DNA of 64,000 nt from Methanosalsum natronophilum (GCF_024808815.1 NZ_JANUCS010000010.1:1-64000), one strand, 5' to 3'; counted from the first letter of the stretch, positions 45,212 through 54,901 are shown. Program-made: numbers and translations. The notes: a model not told the origin generated them from the sequence alone.

Positions 45212-45886
45212 ATGGACAGACCATTTGTTTTCATTAATTGTGCAATGTCATTAGATGGGAAAATTGCAACAAAAGAAAGAAAACAGTTGAAAATATCGGG
45301 TATAACTGATTTTAACAGGATGGACCAACTTCGATCTGGTTCTGATGCTATAATGGTAGGTATTGGAACAGTACTTGCAGATGATCCTAGTTTAACTGTA
45401 AAATCGGATATTCTCAAAAAGGAACGTGTTCAAAAAGGTTATTTTGAAACACCTGTTAGAGTTATAGTGGATAGTTTTGCACGTACTCCTATTAATGCTG
45501 ATATCTTTCAAAAGGGTAGAGGAGATATAATCATAGCTACCTGCAAAAGGGCACCGATTGATAGAATCGCTCAGCTGGAAAAAAAAGCTAGGGTCATGTC
45601 ATTTGGTGAACATCACGTCGACCTTAAACTGCTCATGAATGAACTGAAACATATTGGTGTGAATAGATTGATGGTTGAAGGTGGAGCTACTCTTAATTGG
45701 GGGTTGGTTTGTGAAGATCTAGTTGATGAGATCTATACATTCATTGGTAATATGTTGATTGGAGGTGAAAGTGCACCCACACCATTTGACGGTTCGGGTT
45801 TTATGGAAAATGAAATTAAATTTTTTAAGTTGATGGGAGTGGAGCAGATGGATGAGGGATTGGTCTTAAAGTGGGTTCGCAAATGA
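45212..45886 (+). CDS. arfC: diaminohydroxy-/diamino-ribosylaminopyrimidinone phosphate reductase (riboflavin pathway)
   Basis: Reduces the ribosyl side chain of the pyrimidine intermediate in archaeal riboflavin and F420 (FO) precursor synthesis, with NAD(P)H. The 224-residue protein is a stand-alone RibD C-terminal (DHFR-like) domain: PFVFINCAMSLDGKIATKERK at the start, SDAIMVGIGTVLADDPSLTVK near 46-66, RVIVDSFARTP, and GVNRLMVEGGATLNWG near 149-164. It has the length of archaeal and fungal single-domain reductases. It stands alone after the mobile element. Confidence 0.92.
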   Translation: MDRPFVFINCAMSLDGKIATKERKQLKISGITDFNRMDQLRSGSDAIMVGIGTVLADDPSLTVKSDILKKERVQKGYFETPVRVIVDSFARTPINADIFQKGRGDIIIATCKRAPIDRIAQLEKKARVMSFGEHHVDLKLLMNELKHIGVNRLMVEGGATLNWGLVCEDLVDEIYTFIGNMLIGGESAPTPFDGSGFMENEIKFFKLMGVEQMDEGLVLKWVRK

Positions 45887-46007
45887 GGTCTTTTATGCGT
45901 AAATTAAAACAATATCTCTACAATATATGTGGCTATCCATGAATTAATTAATCATAAGATAACTTTATTATTTAACCTTAAACTTGTTTATTTTACTTGG
46001 TGGAACT

Positions 46008-46466
46008 ATGAAGTATAAAATAGCTATAGTGTTAGTTCTCATGATCAATATATTTTCTCTAGGTTGTATTGATGAAGGAGATATCGATCCCAGTGTTTAT
46101 GATAATATTGATATGATTGTCAGCGAGCAGCCCACTCTAATCACTTTTGGTGCTGAATGGTGTCCAAGTTGCCATGATCAACAAATGATTAACCAGGAAG
46201 TTTCTGACATGTACGAAAATGATATAGAGGTCAAGTATATAGACATTGATGAAAATCCTGAACTTGCACGTGCATTTAATGTTTTCAGGGTACCTGAAAG
46301 TGTTCTAATAATTGAAGGTGAGAGTGGTGATTATCTCTACATGCATGGTACTGAAGTTGTTACGGATACGGAGAATGCAAAGTTTAGAGGAGTTACTAAT
46401 AAAGAAACCCTAGTCACAAATATAGATGAGGTTCTCAGCTACATAAACGAAAATATAGAACAATGA
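46008..46466 (+). CDS. thioredoxin-like lipoprotein
   Basis: The start is the ATG at 46008, after GGTGGA; the frame upstream is probably not translated. The 152-residue product has a signal peptide ending in FSLGC (Cys 20, lipid anchor) and a thioredoxin fold with the redox site WCPSC (Cys 52 and 55) followed by YIDIDENPELARAFNVFRVPE, with the cis-Pro region VPES. Its stop codon overlaps the ATG of ccdA. The pair would move reducing power from the cytoplasm to thiols outside the membrane, for cytochrome c maturation or disulfide repair. Confidence 0.9.
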   Translation: MKYKIAIVLVLMINIFSLGCIDEGDIDPSVYDNIDMIVSEQPTLITFGAEWCPSCHDQQMINQEVSDMYENDIEVKYIDIDENPELARAFNVFRVPESVLIIEGESGDYLYMHGTEVVTDTENAKFRGVTNKETLVTNIDEVLSYINENIEQ

Positions 46467-47104
46467 TAGAACAATTATCATTTAGTCCATTCGTGATTTT
46501 TTTGGCAGGTATTTTGAGTGTGGCATCTCCCTGTATTTTACCATTATTACCTGCAATAATGGCATATTCAGCTGACAATAATAGAGCTAAACCGCTATTG
46601 ATTATTTTTGGGCTTAGCATTTCTTTTATAGTTATGGGTATATTAACTTCAGCTTTTGGTGCATTTATTATCAATTATATCGAATTCATGCAAGTCTTAG
46701 CTGCGTTGATAATATTCATTCTTGGGATAATGCTCTTAATTGATAATTATCAGTTTTTCAATGTTTTCTCTAAGGTATCATTACCTAGTGGGAAAACTGG
46801 CAGTGGTCTTTTAGGAGCCCTTTTATTGGGGATATCACTTGGGATTGTCTGGATACCATGTACTGGCCCTGTTTTGGGTGCAGTATTAGCATTTGTAGCT
46901 TCAGAAGGAAGTATTGGTTATGGAAGTGTTATGTTAGCAATTTATTCGTTGGGTTTTGCAGTGCCTATGCTAATAATAGGGTATTCCACAAATATAACTT
47001 CTGAGAAGTTACGCGAAATGACCAGTAAAGGACATTATATTAAACAGGTTTCTGGGACAATATTGATTCTGATAAGTATTTGGATGGTAATTACATATAT
47101 CTGA
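46463..47104 (+). CDS. ccdA: CcdA/DsbD-type transmembrane electron carrier
   Basis: A 213-residue membrane protein with six predicted segments. The two redox cysteines of the family are in SPCILPLLPA near 25-34 and WIPCTGPVLGA near 130-140. It overlaps the stop of the thioredoxin-like lipoprotein by four bases, so translation is coupled; that protein is the likely electron acceptor. Cytochrome-containing methanogens use such a system for c-type cytochrome maturation, but no cytochrome gene lies in the window. It converges on the cobalamin operon. Confidence 0.92.
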   Translation: MIEQLSFSPFVIFLAGILSVASPCILPLLPAIMAYSADNNRAKPLLIIFGLSISFIVMGILTSAFGAFIINYIEFMQVLAALIIFILGIMLLIDNYQFFNVFSKVSLPSGKTGSGLLGALLLGISLGIVWIPCTGPVLGAVLAFVASEGSIGYGSVMLAIYSLGFAVPMLIIGYSTNITSEKLREMTSKGHYIKQVSGTILILISIWMVITYI

Positions 47105-47202
47105 AAGGCATTGTGAGAAGTTACATCCACCTTGTTTCATTCATTTTTATTGCTTATAATAAAGAAAAAAGAGTAAATGAAATTGAAATTGAAATTGGAA
47201 TT

Positions 47203-47928
47203 TTAATCCATTTCGTTAGCTTCTTCTTCATTTGCAATTGCGATGAGTTCATTCACACAAGCTACAGCTATTGGTGTTCCACCTCTTGTACCTACACATG
47301 TGATAGAAGATACATCAAGATTTCTAACAGCATCCTTTGACTCGGCTGCGTTTACAAAGCCAACCGGTGTACCGATGATAAGTGCAGGTTTGATACCATG
47401 TTCAACCAGTCTACATACGGTAAGTGCAGCTGATGGAGCATTCCCTATAGCTATTATTGAGCCGTTGAGCTGGTCTCTGCTAGCTAAGAATCCAGCGGAG
47501 GTACGAGTTATCCCGTGTTTGTGGGCAAGTTCTGCGTCTGGGTCCCTGTCAAGTACACAGATGATATTGCTAGAATGTCCTTTTTTGCTTATACCGGTTT
47601 TTACCATGTTGATATCCACAAATATTGGTGCACCTGATTTTATTGCTTCTATCCCTGCAGATATTGGGTCATTGTTGAATTGCATCAAGTAGGCTACACC
47701 AGGATCTCCTGTTGCTATCATACATCTCTGGCGGATCCGATCCTCAACCGTATTATCGCCTACAATGAGTTTAGCAATGTTACGGCTAGTCATGGATATA
47801 GCTTTAGCTTCTTGTGTATGTGCACCAAGGTCTCTACATTGTTCTACTAGTTCCGAATCTATATCAGTAGTGAATTGAACGAGGTCGCCGAGTTCATCTA
47901 CTTCGATTTTTTTATTTTCAGTATTCAT
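47203..47928 (-). CDS. cbiC: cobalt-precorrin-8 methylmutase
   Basis: Moves the methyl group from C-11 to C-12 to give cobyrinate in anaerobic cobalamin synthesis. The 241-residue protein has the family strand AISMTSRNIAKLIVGD, AGFLASRDQLNGSIIAIGNAPSAAL near 155-180 and ALIIGTPVGFVNAAESKDA near 185-205. It is the last gene of the minus-strand cbi operon and overlaps cbiH by 11 bases. The sequence is longer at the N-terminus than the bacterial enzyme, with 30 acidic residues before the core. Confidence 0.94.
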   Translation of the reverse strand: MNTENKKIEVDELGDLVQFTTDIDSELVEQCRDLGAHTQEAKAISMTSRNIAKLIVGDNTVEDRIRQRCMIATGDPGVAYLMQFNNDPISAGIEAIKSGAPIFVDINMVKTGISKKGHSSNIICVLDRDPDAELAHKHGITRTSAGFLASRDQLNGSIIAIGNAPSAALTVCRLVEHGIKPALIIGTPVGFVNAAESKDAVRNLDVSSITCVGTRGGTPIAVACVNELIAIANEEEANEMD

Positions 47929-48706
47929 ATTTACGATGATACCCCCTAGGAGTAATTATTCTTTTAGTGCCATTATTTTCCCAAATACGAGATTCACTGT
48001 TCGTGACAAGAATTGTTGTGCTCATGTCAACCCAGTCGTTGTAATTTAATACTTCTTCAAGTGTTGTAACTACAGTATCTTCATCATTACCCCTTAAAGC
48101 ATTTTTTACTAGCCCTACGGGAACTGAAGGGTCACGATGTTTTTTAATAATATCTATTGCTTTACTGAAATTAGATTTTCTTTGCCTACTCTTTGGATTA
48201 TATAACGATATAACAAAGTCACTTGATGCTGCTGCATCTAACCTTTTTTCAATCATTTCCCAAGGAGTTAAGAGGTCACTTAGACTTATAGTTGCAAAAT
48301 CATTTACTATTGGTGCTCCTAAAATACTTGCGGCAGCAGTAATTGCAGTTACACCTGGGACTACTTCTATATCTACATCAAGACCCGTTTTTTCTGCTAC
48401 CTCTAATACAAGTCCTGCCATTCCGTAGACATTAGCGTCACCACCACTGATTATAGATACTTCTTTATTTTGAGAAAGTTTTACTGCACGAGTAGCTCGA
48501 TCTACCTCTTTTCCCATAGAACTTCTGATGATTTCTTGACCTTCAATAAAGTCTGAGATCTGGTCAAGATAAGTGCCATTTCCAATTATACAATCTGATC
48601 TTTTAAGAACATCACACGCTTTAACGGTCATGTGATCAATTGAGCCAGGTCCAATACCTACAATATATAATCTACCATTTTTATTTGTTTTATTCTGCGA
48701 TTGCAA
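47918..48706 (-). CDS. cbiH: cobalt-precorrin-3 C17-methyltransferase
   Basis: SAM-dependent methyltransferase that contracts the ring at C-17. Of 262 residues, the tetrapyrrole methylase signature begins YIVGIGPGSIDHMTVKA near 14-30. VSIISGGDANVYGMAGLVLE and VEVVPGVTAITAAASILGAP follow, the latter characteristic of CbiH/CobJ. The C-terminal half ends with RIITPRGYHRKY. It overlaps both neighbours in the cbi operon, so translation is coupled. Confidence 0.94.
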   Translation of the reverse strand: MQSQNKTNKNGRLYIVGIGPGSIDHMTVKACDVLKRSDCIIGNGTYLDQISDFIEGQEIIRSSMGKEVDRATRAVKLSQNKEVSIISGGDANVYGMAGLVLEVAEKTGLDVDIEVVPGVTAITAAASILGAPIVNDFATISLSDLLTPWEMIEKRLDAAASSDFVISLYNPKSRQRKSNFSKAIDIIKKHRDPSVPVGLVKNALRGNDEDTVVTTLEEVLNYNDWVDMSTTILVTNSESRIWENNGTKRIITPRGYHRKYEY

Positions 48707-49058
48707 CTGTTATCCTTCCATAAACTCTTTTTTTGAATACCAATTTTTTGTTTTGTGATAATGCTAATGCTGCAGGTTCAGCTACTCCTATCAGCCCAAA
48801 CCTATTAGCTTGGGATGGAGTGGGAATATTGTAATTATTAAGAACATCGTGTGGTATGAACTTTAGTTCAATACCAAGGATATGTGATGCTTCTATAAGT
48901 CCACTTTCATTTTCCTTTAATTTTGCAGAAGCAAGATATTTTACCTGACTTATATGATGGCCCGATTCACTTATAGCTTCACCTATTGCATCAATGACCT
49001 CTTTAGAATCAACGCCTTTTCTAGCACCTAAGCCTATTACTATCATTGAATTGTCCAT
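48690..49058 (-). CDS. cbiG: cobalt-precorrin-5A hydrolase, C-terminal part (split CbiG)
   Basis: This 122-residue gene encodes only the C-terminal CbiG domain (MIVIGLGARKGVDSKEVIDAI near 5-24, YLASAKLKENESGLIEAS and ALALSQNKKLVFKKRVYGRITVAIAE). Its ATG overlaps the stop of the preceding gene by one base (TAATG). Together with that gene it makes up one CbiG, which opens the lactone and releases acetaldehyde. In many organisms both parts are one chain; here they are separate and translationally coupled. Confidence 0.88.
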   Translation of the reverse strand: MDNSMIVIGLGARKGVDSKEVIDAIGEAISESGHHISQVKYLASAKLKENESGLIEASHILGIELKFIPHDVLNNYNIPTPSQANRFGLIGVAEPAALALSQNKKLVFKKRVYGRITVAIAE

Positions 49059-49570
49059 TATCTTTTACCGTCATGTTTTCTTTTTAGGACCGAAACATCG
49101 TCACCCACTATAACTACCTTCGGACCTGCAATTTCTAGAATTTCTACGTCCTGTTCAAGAAAAGCACAATTTACCTCTTTTGTGGACTCCTTATTAACTA
49201 TCTCGCAGTCAAGTGATGAAGCTATTCCTTCAACCGAGTTTTTACCATGTACCTCAGTTGCTGTTGTAATAACTGGAATACTACCAAGTTCACATATTTT
49301 TTTCACAAGCTCGTTGGCCCCATGATGGCCTCCAAGTAAAGGTATAGCAAACCTCAAGTTGGAGTCCATTACAACAATACCTGGATCTTCCCATTTATCA
49401 TTGATCAAAGGAGCAATTTCACGAACAACTATACCTGTAGCAAATAAAGCAACTACTGCACTATATTTTTCAAAGGCTTCCCCGAAAATACCTTTAGAAT
49501 ATATAAGAATATCCGCATCTATATGATTAGCTACTTTTCTAGCAGCTTCCATATTTCGCTCAAAGGTAAT
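49058..49570 (-). CDS. cbiG: cobalt-precorrin-5A hydrolase, N-terminal part (split CbiG), probable ATT start
   Basis: Encodes the CbiG N-terminal and central domains: SKGIFGEAFEKYSAVVALFATGIVVREIAP and GGHHGANELVKKI with ITTATEVHG. The first ATG (49552) would cut off the opening strand, because the upstream frame still reads ITFERN, the expected first beta-strand. No ATG, GTG or TTG exists there. ATT at 49570 overlaps the cbiF stop as TAATT, exactly where the next junction has TAATG, so I extend the gene to it (170 residues). If only the ATG is used the product has 164 residues. Confidence 0.78.
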   Translation of the reverse strand: MTFERNMEAARKVANHIDADILIYSKGIFGEAFEKYSAVVALFATGIVVREIAPLINDKWEDPGIVVMDSNLRFAIPLLGGHHGANELVKKICELGSIPVITTATEVHGKNSVEGIASSLDCEIVNKESTKEVNCAFLEQDVEILEIAGPKVVIVGDDVSVLKRKHDGKR

Positions 49571-50301
49571 TACAGCGGGTCTTGTGCGACTCCGTATAGG
49601 TGCGACCTCCTGTAGTTCTTAGGATCAACCACACCACCTATGATTATCATAGCTGAACGCTTGATACCAGCTGATTTTACTTTATCTGCAATGTCCTCGA
49701 CTGTACCCCTTATAACCTTTTCGTCATCCCATGATGCGTGATATATTACAGCTACTGGAGTGTTTTTTGGACATTCAAGTTTGTTCATGATCTCTTCAAT
49801 TTTCTGTGTACCCAGGAAAACTGCCATTGTAGAGTTTAATCTTGAAAATTCTGGGATTAGATCTTTATCAAGTGTTTTACCTGCAGGTCGTGTTATTATT
49901 AATGAATCAGAGACTCCATTAAGTGTCAGTTGAGTATCCAAAGCAGCAGCTGATGCAAATACTGATGATACCCCAGGTACTCTTTCCACAGCTATATCAT
50001 GTTTTTTTAATTCTTCGATCTGTTCTACAATAGATCCATATAATGATGGGTCACCGCTATGTAACCGTACTACAGTCTCACCTTTTTCCACACTTTTAGC
50101 CATCATCTCTGTAATTTCATCTAGTGTGAGACCATAACTGTCAACCTTTTTTGCATTAGAGTATTCAAGAACTATAGGATTGATTAATGATCCCGCGTAT
50201 ACTAACAGATCAGCTGACTCTAATAGTTCTCGGCCTTTAACCGTAATCAGTTTAGGGTCTCCTGGTCCAGCACCTACAAAATATACCTTTTTCTCCGTCA
50301 T
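49570..50301 (-). CDS. cbiF: cobalt-precorrin-4 C11-methyltransferase
   Basis: Methylates C-11 of cobalt-precorrin-4. The 243-residue protein has the methylase signature [17 protein letters not shown] at about 6-22, [21 protein letters not shown] near 78-98, and [17 protein letters not shown] with [14 protein letters not shown], typical of CbiF. It lies 15 bases after cbiL and its stop overlaps the proposed start of cbiG. Confidence 0.95.
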   Translation of the reverse strand: MTEKKVYFVGAGPGDPKLITVKGRELLESADLLVYAGSLINPIVLEYSNAKKVDSYGLTLDEITEMMAKSVEKGETVVRLHSGDPSLYGSIVEQIEELKKHDIAVERVPGVSSVFASAAALDTQLTLNGVSDSLIITRPAGKTLDKDLIPEFSRLNSTMAVFLGTQKIEEIMNKLECPKNTPVAVIYHASWDDEKVIRGTVEDIADKVKSAGIKRSAMIIIGGVVDPKNYRRSHLYGVAQDPL

Positions 50302-50316
50302 AAAAAAACTCCATGA

Positions 50317-50928
50317 TTATTTCTTCTTAGCATAAAGTATACTAAAATAATTACCTTGTTCAGGTATATCGTTTAAATCCTTGATTATTGTCTCTTTATC
50401 TGAAAATAGCTTTTCTGCAAATACAAATTCATCATATCCTTCTTTAGAGAACTGGTCAATAAGCTGTCTTGGGTGGCGAGCTTTTAAAGCTATTTTATGA
50501 TTAGTATCGCTCCCGTCAGTTACCGTAAATGACGAATCAATCTCAGAATCCGTTCTTGAAGCAAATGAAGTAATTGAACTGATACCAGGAACTGTTGAGA
50601 TCTTTACTTCAGGGTAATATCTGTTCATTACTCTTTTTAAATGCGTAAATGTAGAAAAGAAATTGGGATCACCTATAAGCCCAAATGCAACTGTTCCATT
50701 ACTAGCATGGTTTGCTACATGGTCAGCATTCTTTTTCCATATATCATTAAGTGTATCATAATCTCTTATCATAGGAAAATCCAATATCTCGGGTTCAGCA
50801 TACGGTTCTACAAGTTCTGCCGCCATTCTACCTGGCACATATACTTTATCGCTTTGTTTGAGAGCTTCAATCGCTTTTAATGTTAACAGTTCAGGGTCAC
50901 CTGGACCTAATCCTACTCCAATAAGCAT
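50317..50928 (-). CDS. cbiL: cobalt-precorrin-2 C20-methyltransferase
   Basis: Methylates C-20 of cobalt-precorrin-2, the first dedicated methylation of the anaerobic pathway. The 203-residue protein opens with GVGLGPGDPELLTLKAIEAL, followed by VYVPGRMAAELVEPY, FGLIGDPNFFSTFTHLKR and VSTVPGISSITSFASR-type strands. It is somewhat shorter than bacterial CbiL (about 230), mostly in loops; all core motifs are present. Second gene of the operon, 34 bases after cbiT. Confidence 0.93.
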   Translation of the reverse strand: MLIGVGLGPGDPELLTLKAIEALKQSDKVYVPGRMAAELVEPYAEPEILDFPMIRDYDTLNDIWKKNADHVANHASNGTVAFGLIGDPNFFSTFTHLKRVMNRYYPEVKISTVPGISSITSFASRTDSEIDSSFTVTDGSDTNHKIALKARHPRQLIDQFSKEGYDEFVFAEKLFSDKETIIKDLNDIPEQGNYFSILYAKKK

Positions 50929-50962
50929 TCTTTATCTCCATAATGTAAAAATTATAATTTAT

Positions 50963-51526
50963 TTAGTTTGATCTAGATTTACCTACAATTATATATATGG
51001 GATTCTCGGGTTGGAACATTGTTTCTCCAGATATTTCTTTTCCACGAGAAACCGCTATGTTTAAGACTTCATCGAATATACCAAGTTCACGCATCTTTTG
51101 CATGGTACTTACCACGGTTTCAATACGAACAGCGTTAACAACAATATTCCTTGTACCTTTACCTAAAAGATGTTCAAGTACTTGGTGAATATTCTTTGTT
51201 CCACCAACAAATGCACAATCTATCTTATCAATACCACTTTGTTGACTTAAAACCTTTGATACTTCTCCAAATATCAAATTCGCGGTTGTCCCTGTTGTTT
51301 CAAAGTTCTTTCTTGCTACCTCAACGGCTTCTTCTCTAGCATCGATGGCATGTATTTTAAGGTCATTTACATGATTTGAAGCTGCAATCGAAACTGCTCC
51401 TGTACCACATCCAACGTCTACAAAGGTATCGCCATCTTTTAGTTCAAGTTTTGAAAGAGAGATAGCAATCACTTCAGGTTTTGTTGGACCACCACTAATG
51501 TGTAATAAATCAGACACGAAATTCAC
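50963..51526 (-). CDS. cbiT: cobalt-precorrin-6B C15-methyltransferase (decarboxylating)
   Basis: Methylates C-15 and removes the acetate carboxyl at C-12. The 187-residue Rossmann methyltransferase has the SAM loop VDVGCGTGAVSIAA near 36-49, the acidic end of strand 2 IHAIDAREEAVEVARKN, and GGTKNIHQVLEHLLGKG near 109-125. The start LLHISGGPTKPEVIAISLSKL is characteristic of CbiT. It is the first gene of the minus-strand operon and is divergent from cbiP. Confidence 0.94.
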   Translation of the reverse strand: MNFVSDLLHISGGPTKPEVIAISLSKLELKDGDTFVDVGCGTGAVSIAASNHVNDLKIHAIDAREEAVEVARKNFETTGTTANLIFGEVSKVLSQQSGIDKIDCAFVGGTKNIHQVLEHLLGKGTRNIVVNAVRIETVVSTMQKMRELGIFDEVLNIAVSRGKEISGETMFQPENPIYIIVGKSRSN

Positions 51527-51794
51527 CGGGATATAGTATATTAAATTAAATTATCAATAGTAGATTTTAGTTAATTAAGTCAGTCTTAAATGCACATATC
51601 TGCTCGACTTTAACAATATAAACAAAGATATCAGACATATATTTTCCTATTAGCCACTAATACTGAGTATATTAATTCTTGAAGATATATAGATGAGAAA
51701 GAAAGATAAAAAGATAATTAAAAAAACTATGATACTATATACAAACATAGTTACTCTAAAGCTAGAACTGGTTCTACCAGGAGACCTGAACAAA

Positions 51795-53270
51795 ATGCAT
51801 GCAGATAACAAGACTAAAAATAAAAAGCTGTTAATATTGGGTACAGCCTCACATGTGGGAAAAAGCGCTATTGTGACTGCTATTTGTAGATTACTTGCAC
51901 AAAACGATCATAAAGTTGCTCCTTTTAAAGCACAGAACATGAGTTTGAATTCATGGATAACAAAGGATGGAAAAGAGATTGGGATTGCTCAGGCCATACA
52001 AGCAAAAGCGGCTCTGGTTGAACCAAGTGCGGAGATGAATCCTGTACTCTTAAAACCAAAGGGTGACAGGCAGTCACAAGTGATCATACTAGGTGAACCC
52101 TATGCAGACAAGTCGGCAGGAGAATATTATGATTCAATTGATGATATGAATAGTATTCTTGAAGGTGCTTTAGACAGATTATCTGAAGAATATGACATAA
52201 TAGTGATGGAAGGTGCAGGTGGTGCTGCTGAAATTAACCTTTATGAGAGAGATATTGTCAACATCGGTACTGCAAGAATTACAAATGCGCCGATTATCAT
52301 TGTAGGGGATATTGAGCGTGGTGGAGTATTTGCTAGTTTGTATGGAACCCTTGAGCTTTTACCTGCAGACGTGAGAAATAACGTGAAAGGGTTTATTATA
52401 AACAAGTTTAGGGGTGATCCGAGTATACTTGAACCCGGACTTAAGTTGATCGAAGATAAAACGGGTGTCCCTGTATTAGGTGTTCTTCCATATACTAAGT
52501 TGGGTATCCCATCAGAAGATTCAGTTTCGATTGGAGATAAACAATTAGAAGAAAGAGATATTGAAATCGCAGTTATCCGATTCCCACGTATCTCAAATTT
52601 TACAGATTTTGAACCACTTGAATCTGTTGCTAACATAAGATATGTGGAATTAGATGACGATTTAGGCAATCCTGACGCAGTGATCTTGCCGGGAACTAAG
52701 AACACTATAAGTGACCTTTGTGACCTTCAAAAAAGCAGAGTATACAATCAAATTAAAAAGTTCAAGGGAAAGGGTCCCATCATAGGAATATGTGGAGGGT
52801 ATCAGATGATGGGCAATAAGATATATGATTCAGGTATTGAAGGTGGTGTGGATGGTACATATGAAGGTTTAGGATTACTAGATATAGAAACCACTTTTGA
52901 GCGGTATGAGAAAAAAACTGTACAAGTAGAAAAAATAGTTACTGCGCATGGTAAAATCTTCGAGCCTATCAGAGGCCAAACCGTTTCAGGGTATGAGATA
53001 CATATGGGTAATTCTACATCCGATACTTTTGTTTTTGAAGATGATGGATGTATTGATGATGAAGGACTTATCTTTGGGACGTATCTTCACGGACTGTTTG
53101 AAAATGAAAATGTAAGGGATGTGTTATTAAAACACCTGTTCAAGGAGAAGGGGTTACAATATATACCCAATGTGAGTGGAGTTAATAGTGATCCTTATGA
53201 AGATCTTGCACAAATGGTAGCTGAAAACGTGGATATGGAGCAAGTGTATGCCATGTTAGATCTTTCCTGA
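51795..53270 (+). CDS. cbiP: cobyric acid synthase, glutamine-dependent
   Basis: Amidates four side chains of adenosyl-cobyrinate a,c-diamide. The ATG at 51795 is chosen because GGAG lies upstream and the P-loop starts soon after; the longer frame from 51693 has no family counterpart. The 491 residues begin LLILGTASHVGKSAIVTAICR (P-loop near 13-33). MEGAGGAAEINL follows, then PGTKNTISDL and the glutamine amidotransferase nucleophile GICGGYQMMG, ending GTYLHGLFEN. It is divergent from the cbi operon with about 270 bases between starts; no cobalamin riboswitch is seen. Confidence 0.95.
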   Translation: MHADNKTKNKKLLILGTASHVGKSAIVTAICRLLAQNDHKVAPFKAQNMSLNSWITKDGKEIGIAQAIQAKAALVEPSAEMNPVLLKPKGDRQSQVIILGEPYADKSAGEYYDSIDDMNSILEGALDRLSEEYDIIVMEGAGGAAEINLYERDIVNIGTARITNAPIIIVGDIERGGVFASLYGTLELLPADVRNNVKGFIINKFRGDPSILEPGLKLIEDKTGVPVLGVLPYTKLGIPSEDSVSIGDKQLEERDIEIAVIRFPRISNFTDFEPLESVANIRYVELDDDLGNPDAVILPGTKNTISDLCDLQKSRVYNQIKKFKGKGPIIGICGGYQMMGNKIYDSGIEGGVDGTYEGLGLLDIETTFERYEKKTVQVEKIVTAHGKIFEPIRGQTVSGYEIHMGNSTSDTFVFEDDGCIDDEGLIFGTYLHGLFENENVRDVLLKHLFKEKGLQYIPNVSGVNSDPYEDLAQMVAENVDMEQVYAMLDLS

Positions 53271-53333
53271 TCACATACATATTATACATTTTTATTTATT
53301 GATAGCTATTCTTCTCTTTATTGATGCAATACA

Positions 53334-54803
53334 ATGATTCTTGATGATCTGTATAGAAGAACACTTAATGTGGACGAGGTGCAAAGACAAAGCATTGCCA
53401 CCTTCATAAGCAAAATAGTTCTGACCTTTATTGGGTTTCTCAGTACAATGTATTTTGCACATATGGTTGGGTCTAGTGTATTAGGTACTTATTTTTTATT
53501 CACAGCCTATTTTGGAATAATTTATATCTTTACAGATGGAGGCTTAGGTGGTGCAGCAGTAAAAAGAATCAGTGAAGGGGAGGAACAAGATGAATACTTC
53601 ACTGCTTTTGTTGTAATAAGAGCAACTTTAACTATCGTAATAATAACGTTAATTCTAGCTTTAAGGCCCTATATGGATACAAATCCTGTAATATTTGATT
53701 GGCTGATCATAGCTTTGATTATATCTTCATTCCACTGTATGGTCTCTAATGGAATTAAAGGTAGATCCAAGATGGGTATTGCTGCGGCTGGTTCTATGAC
53801 AAAAGAGTTAACTCGATTATTTGTCCAAGTTATTTCCGTTTTATTAGGGTTTGAGATAGGAGGTCTTATTGGTGGGTTTATTGCAGGTTTTATTGTAGCA
53901 ACCATTATGATGTTAAAGTTCTTTGATCTCAAGTTCAAAGTTTTTAAATGGAACCATGTTAAGCAAATCCTATCATTTTCATTCTGGCTCTTTTTAACCG
54001 CTTCTGGTGTAGCACTATATTCACATTCAGATGTTGTATTGATAGGTTATTTCCTTGAAGAATCTGATGTTGGTGTATATCAGGTAGTATTCCAGTTCAC
54101 AGCGATTGCAACAATACTTGCGGGTGCTATTAAAACAACATTATGGCCTAAAGTAAGCAGGTGGGGCAAAATCTATGACACAAGGTCAGTTGAAAATTCA
54201 ATATCCAGGGGATTAACATATTCATTTTTGATGGCTTTTCCTATAATCATAGGTGGAATCTTATTAGGAGAAAGAATGCTATATTTCTTCTATGGTGCCG
54301 GGTTTGCTTGGGGGTATACAGCATTGATAATACTGTTTTCAGTAAAAGCTATTACTATACTTAATTCATTCTTCACAATGAGTTTAAGTGCATTGGATCG
54401 TCAAAAGGATGCTTTTATTGTCACAGCATTTTCTGCCACTATTAACATCGTACTGAATATACTTCTCATACCACAACTGGGTATAGAAGGTGCCGCACTT
54501 GCAACTGCAATCACAATAACTGTAAACAGTGTCCTATCAGGATACATACTGTCTAGAATAATTCAAATAAGAATAGAATTTAACAGTTTAATAAACATTA
54601 TAAAAGGAACCTCAATAATGGCTCTTTTTGTGATGGTTTATATTACTTTTGTTCAGCTTGAATCGGTTTGGCTTACCTTGCTTCCAATATTTGTTGGTGC
54701 AATTATCTACATACATATAATGATACGATTAGAACCAAAAATATATCATGAGTTAAAGGCTATATATACCAAACTAAATTTACCATGGGGGCAAGCTTTA
54801 TGA
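53334..54803 (+). CDS. polysaccharide flippase (Wzx/MATE-like)
   Basis: A 489-residue integral membrane protein with about 14 hydrophobic segments. The first block, SIATFISKIVLTFIGFLSTMYFAHMVGSSVLGTYFLF near 20-56, is the hallmark of the Wzx/RfbX family. Later landmarks are SFWLFLTASGVALYSHSDVVLIGYFL and PQLGIEGAALATAI. It would move lipid-linked glycans across the membrane for N-glycans of the S-layer or an exopolysaccharide. It sits with galU and a glycosyltransferase, supporting a surface glycan role; the substrate is unknown. Confidence 0.9.
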   Translation: MILDDLYRRTLNVDEVQRQSIATFISKIVLTFIGFLSTMYFAHMVGSSVLGTYFLFTAYFGIIYIFTDGGLGGAAVKRISEGEEQDEYFTAFVVIRATLTIVIITLILALRPYMDTNPVIFDWLIIALIISSFHCMVSNGIKGRSKMGIAAAGSMTKELTRLFVQVISVLLGFEIGGLIGGFIAGFIVATIMMLKFFDLKFKVFKWNHVKQILSFSFWLFLTASGVALYSHSDVVLIGYFLEESDVGVYQVVFQFTAIATILAGAIKTTLWPKVSRWGKIYDTRSVENSISRGLTYSFLMAFPIIIGGILLGERMLYFFYGAGFAWGYTALIILFSVKAITILNSFFTMSLSALDRQKDAFIVTAFSATINIVLNILLIPQLGIEGAALATAITITVNSVLSGYILSRIIQIRIEFNSLINIIKGTSIMALFVMVYITFVQLESVWLTLLPIFVGAIIYIHIMIRLEPKIYHELKAIYTKLNLPWGQAL

Positions 54804-54901
54804 TACGATACAATCGAAGTGTGCCTCTATTTATTCAGCTAAAGAGTTAAACATAATTCAATATAACTTTATTTTTCTTGAAAATTAAAGGACTGATCAT
54901 C

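Noticed and set aside
51527-51794. Cobalamin riboswitch between cbiT and cbiP
   Set aside because: No B12-box-like sequence or suitable folded region was seen, and such riboswitches are rare in archaea.
52241-52705. 154-codon minus-strand frame inside cbiP
   Set aside because: Antisense to conserved cobyric acid synthase coding, with no start signal or family.
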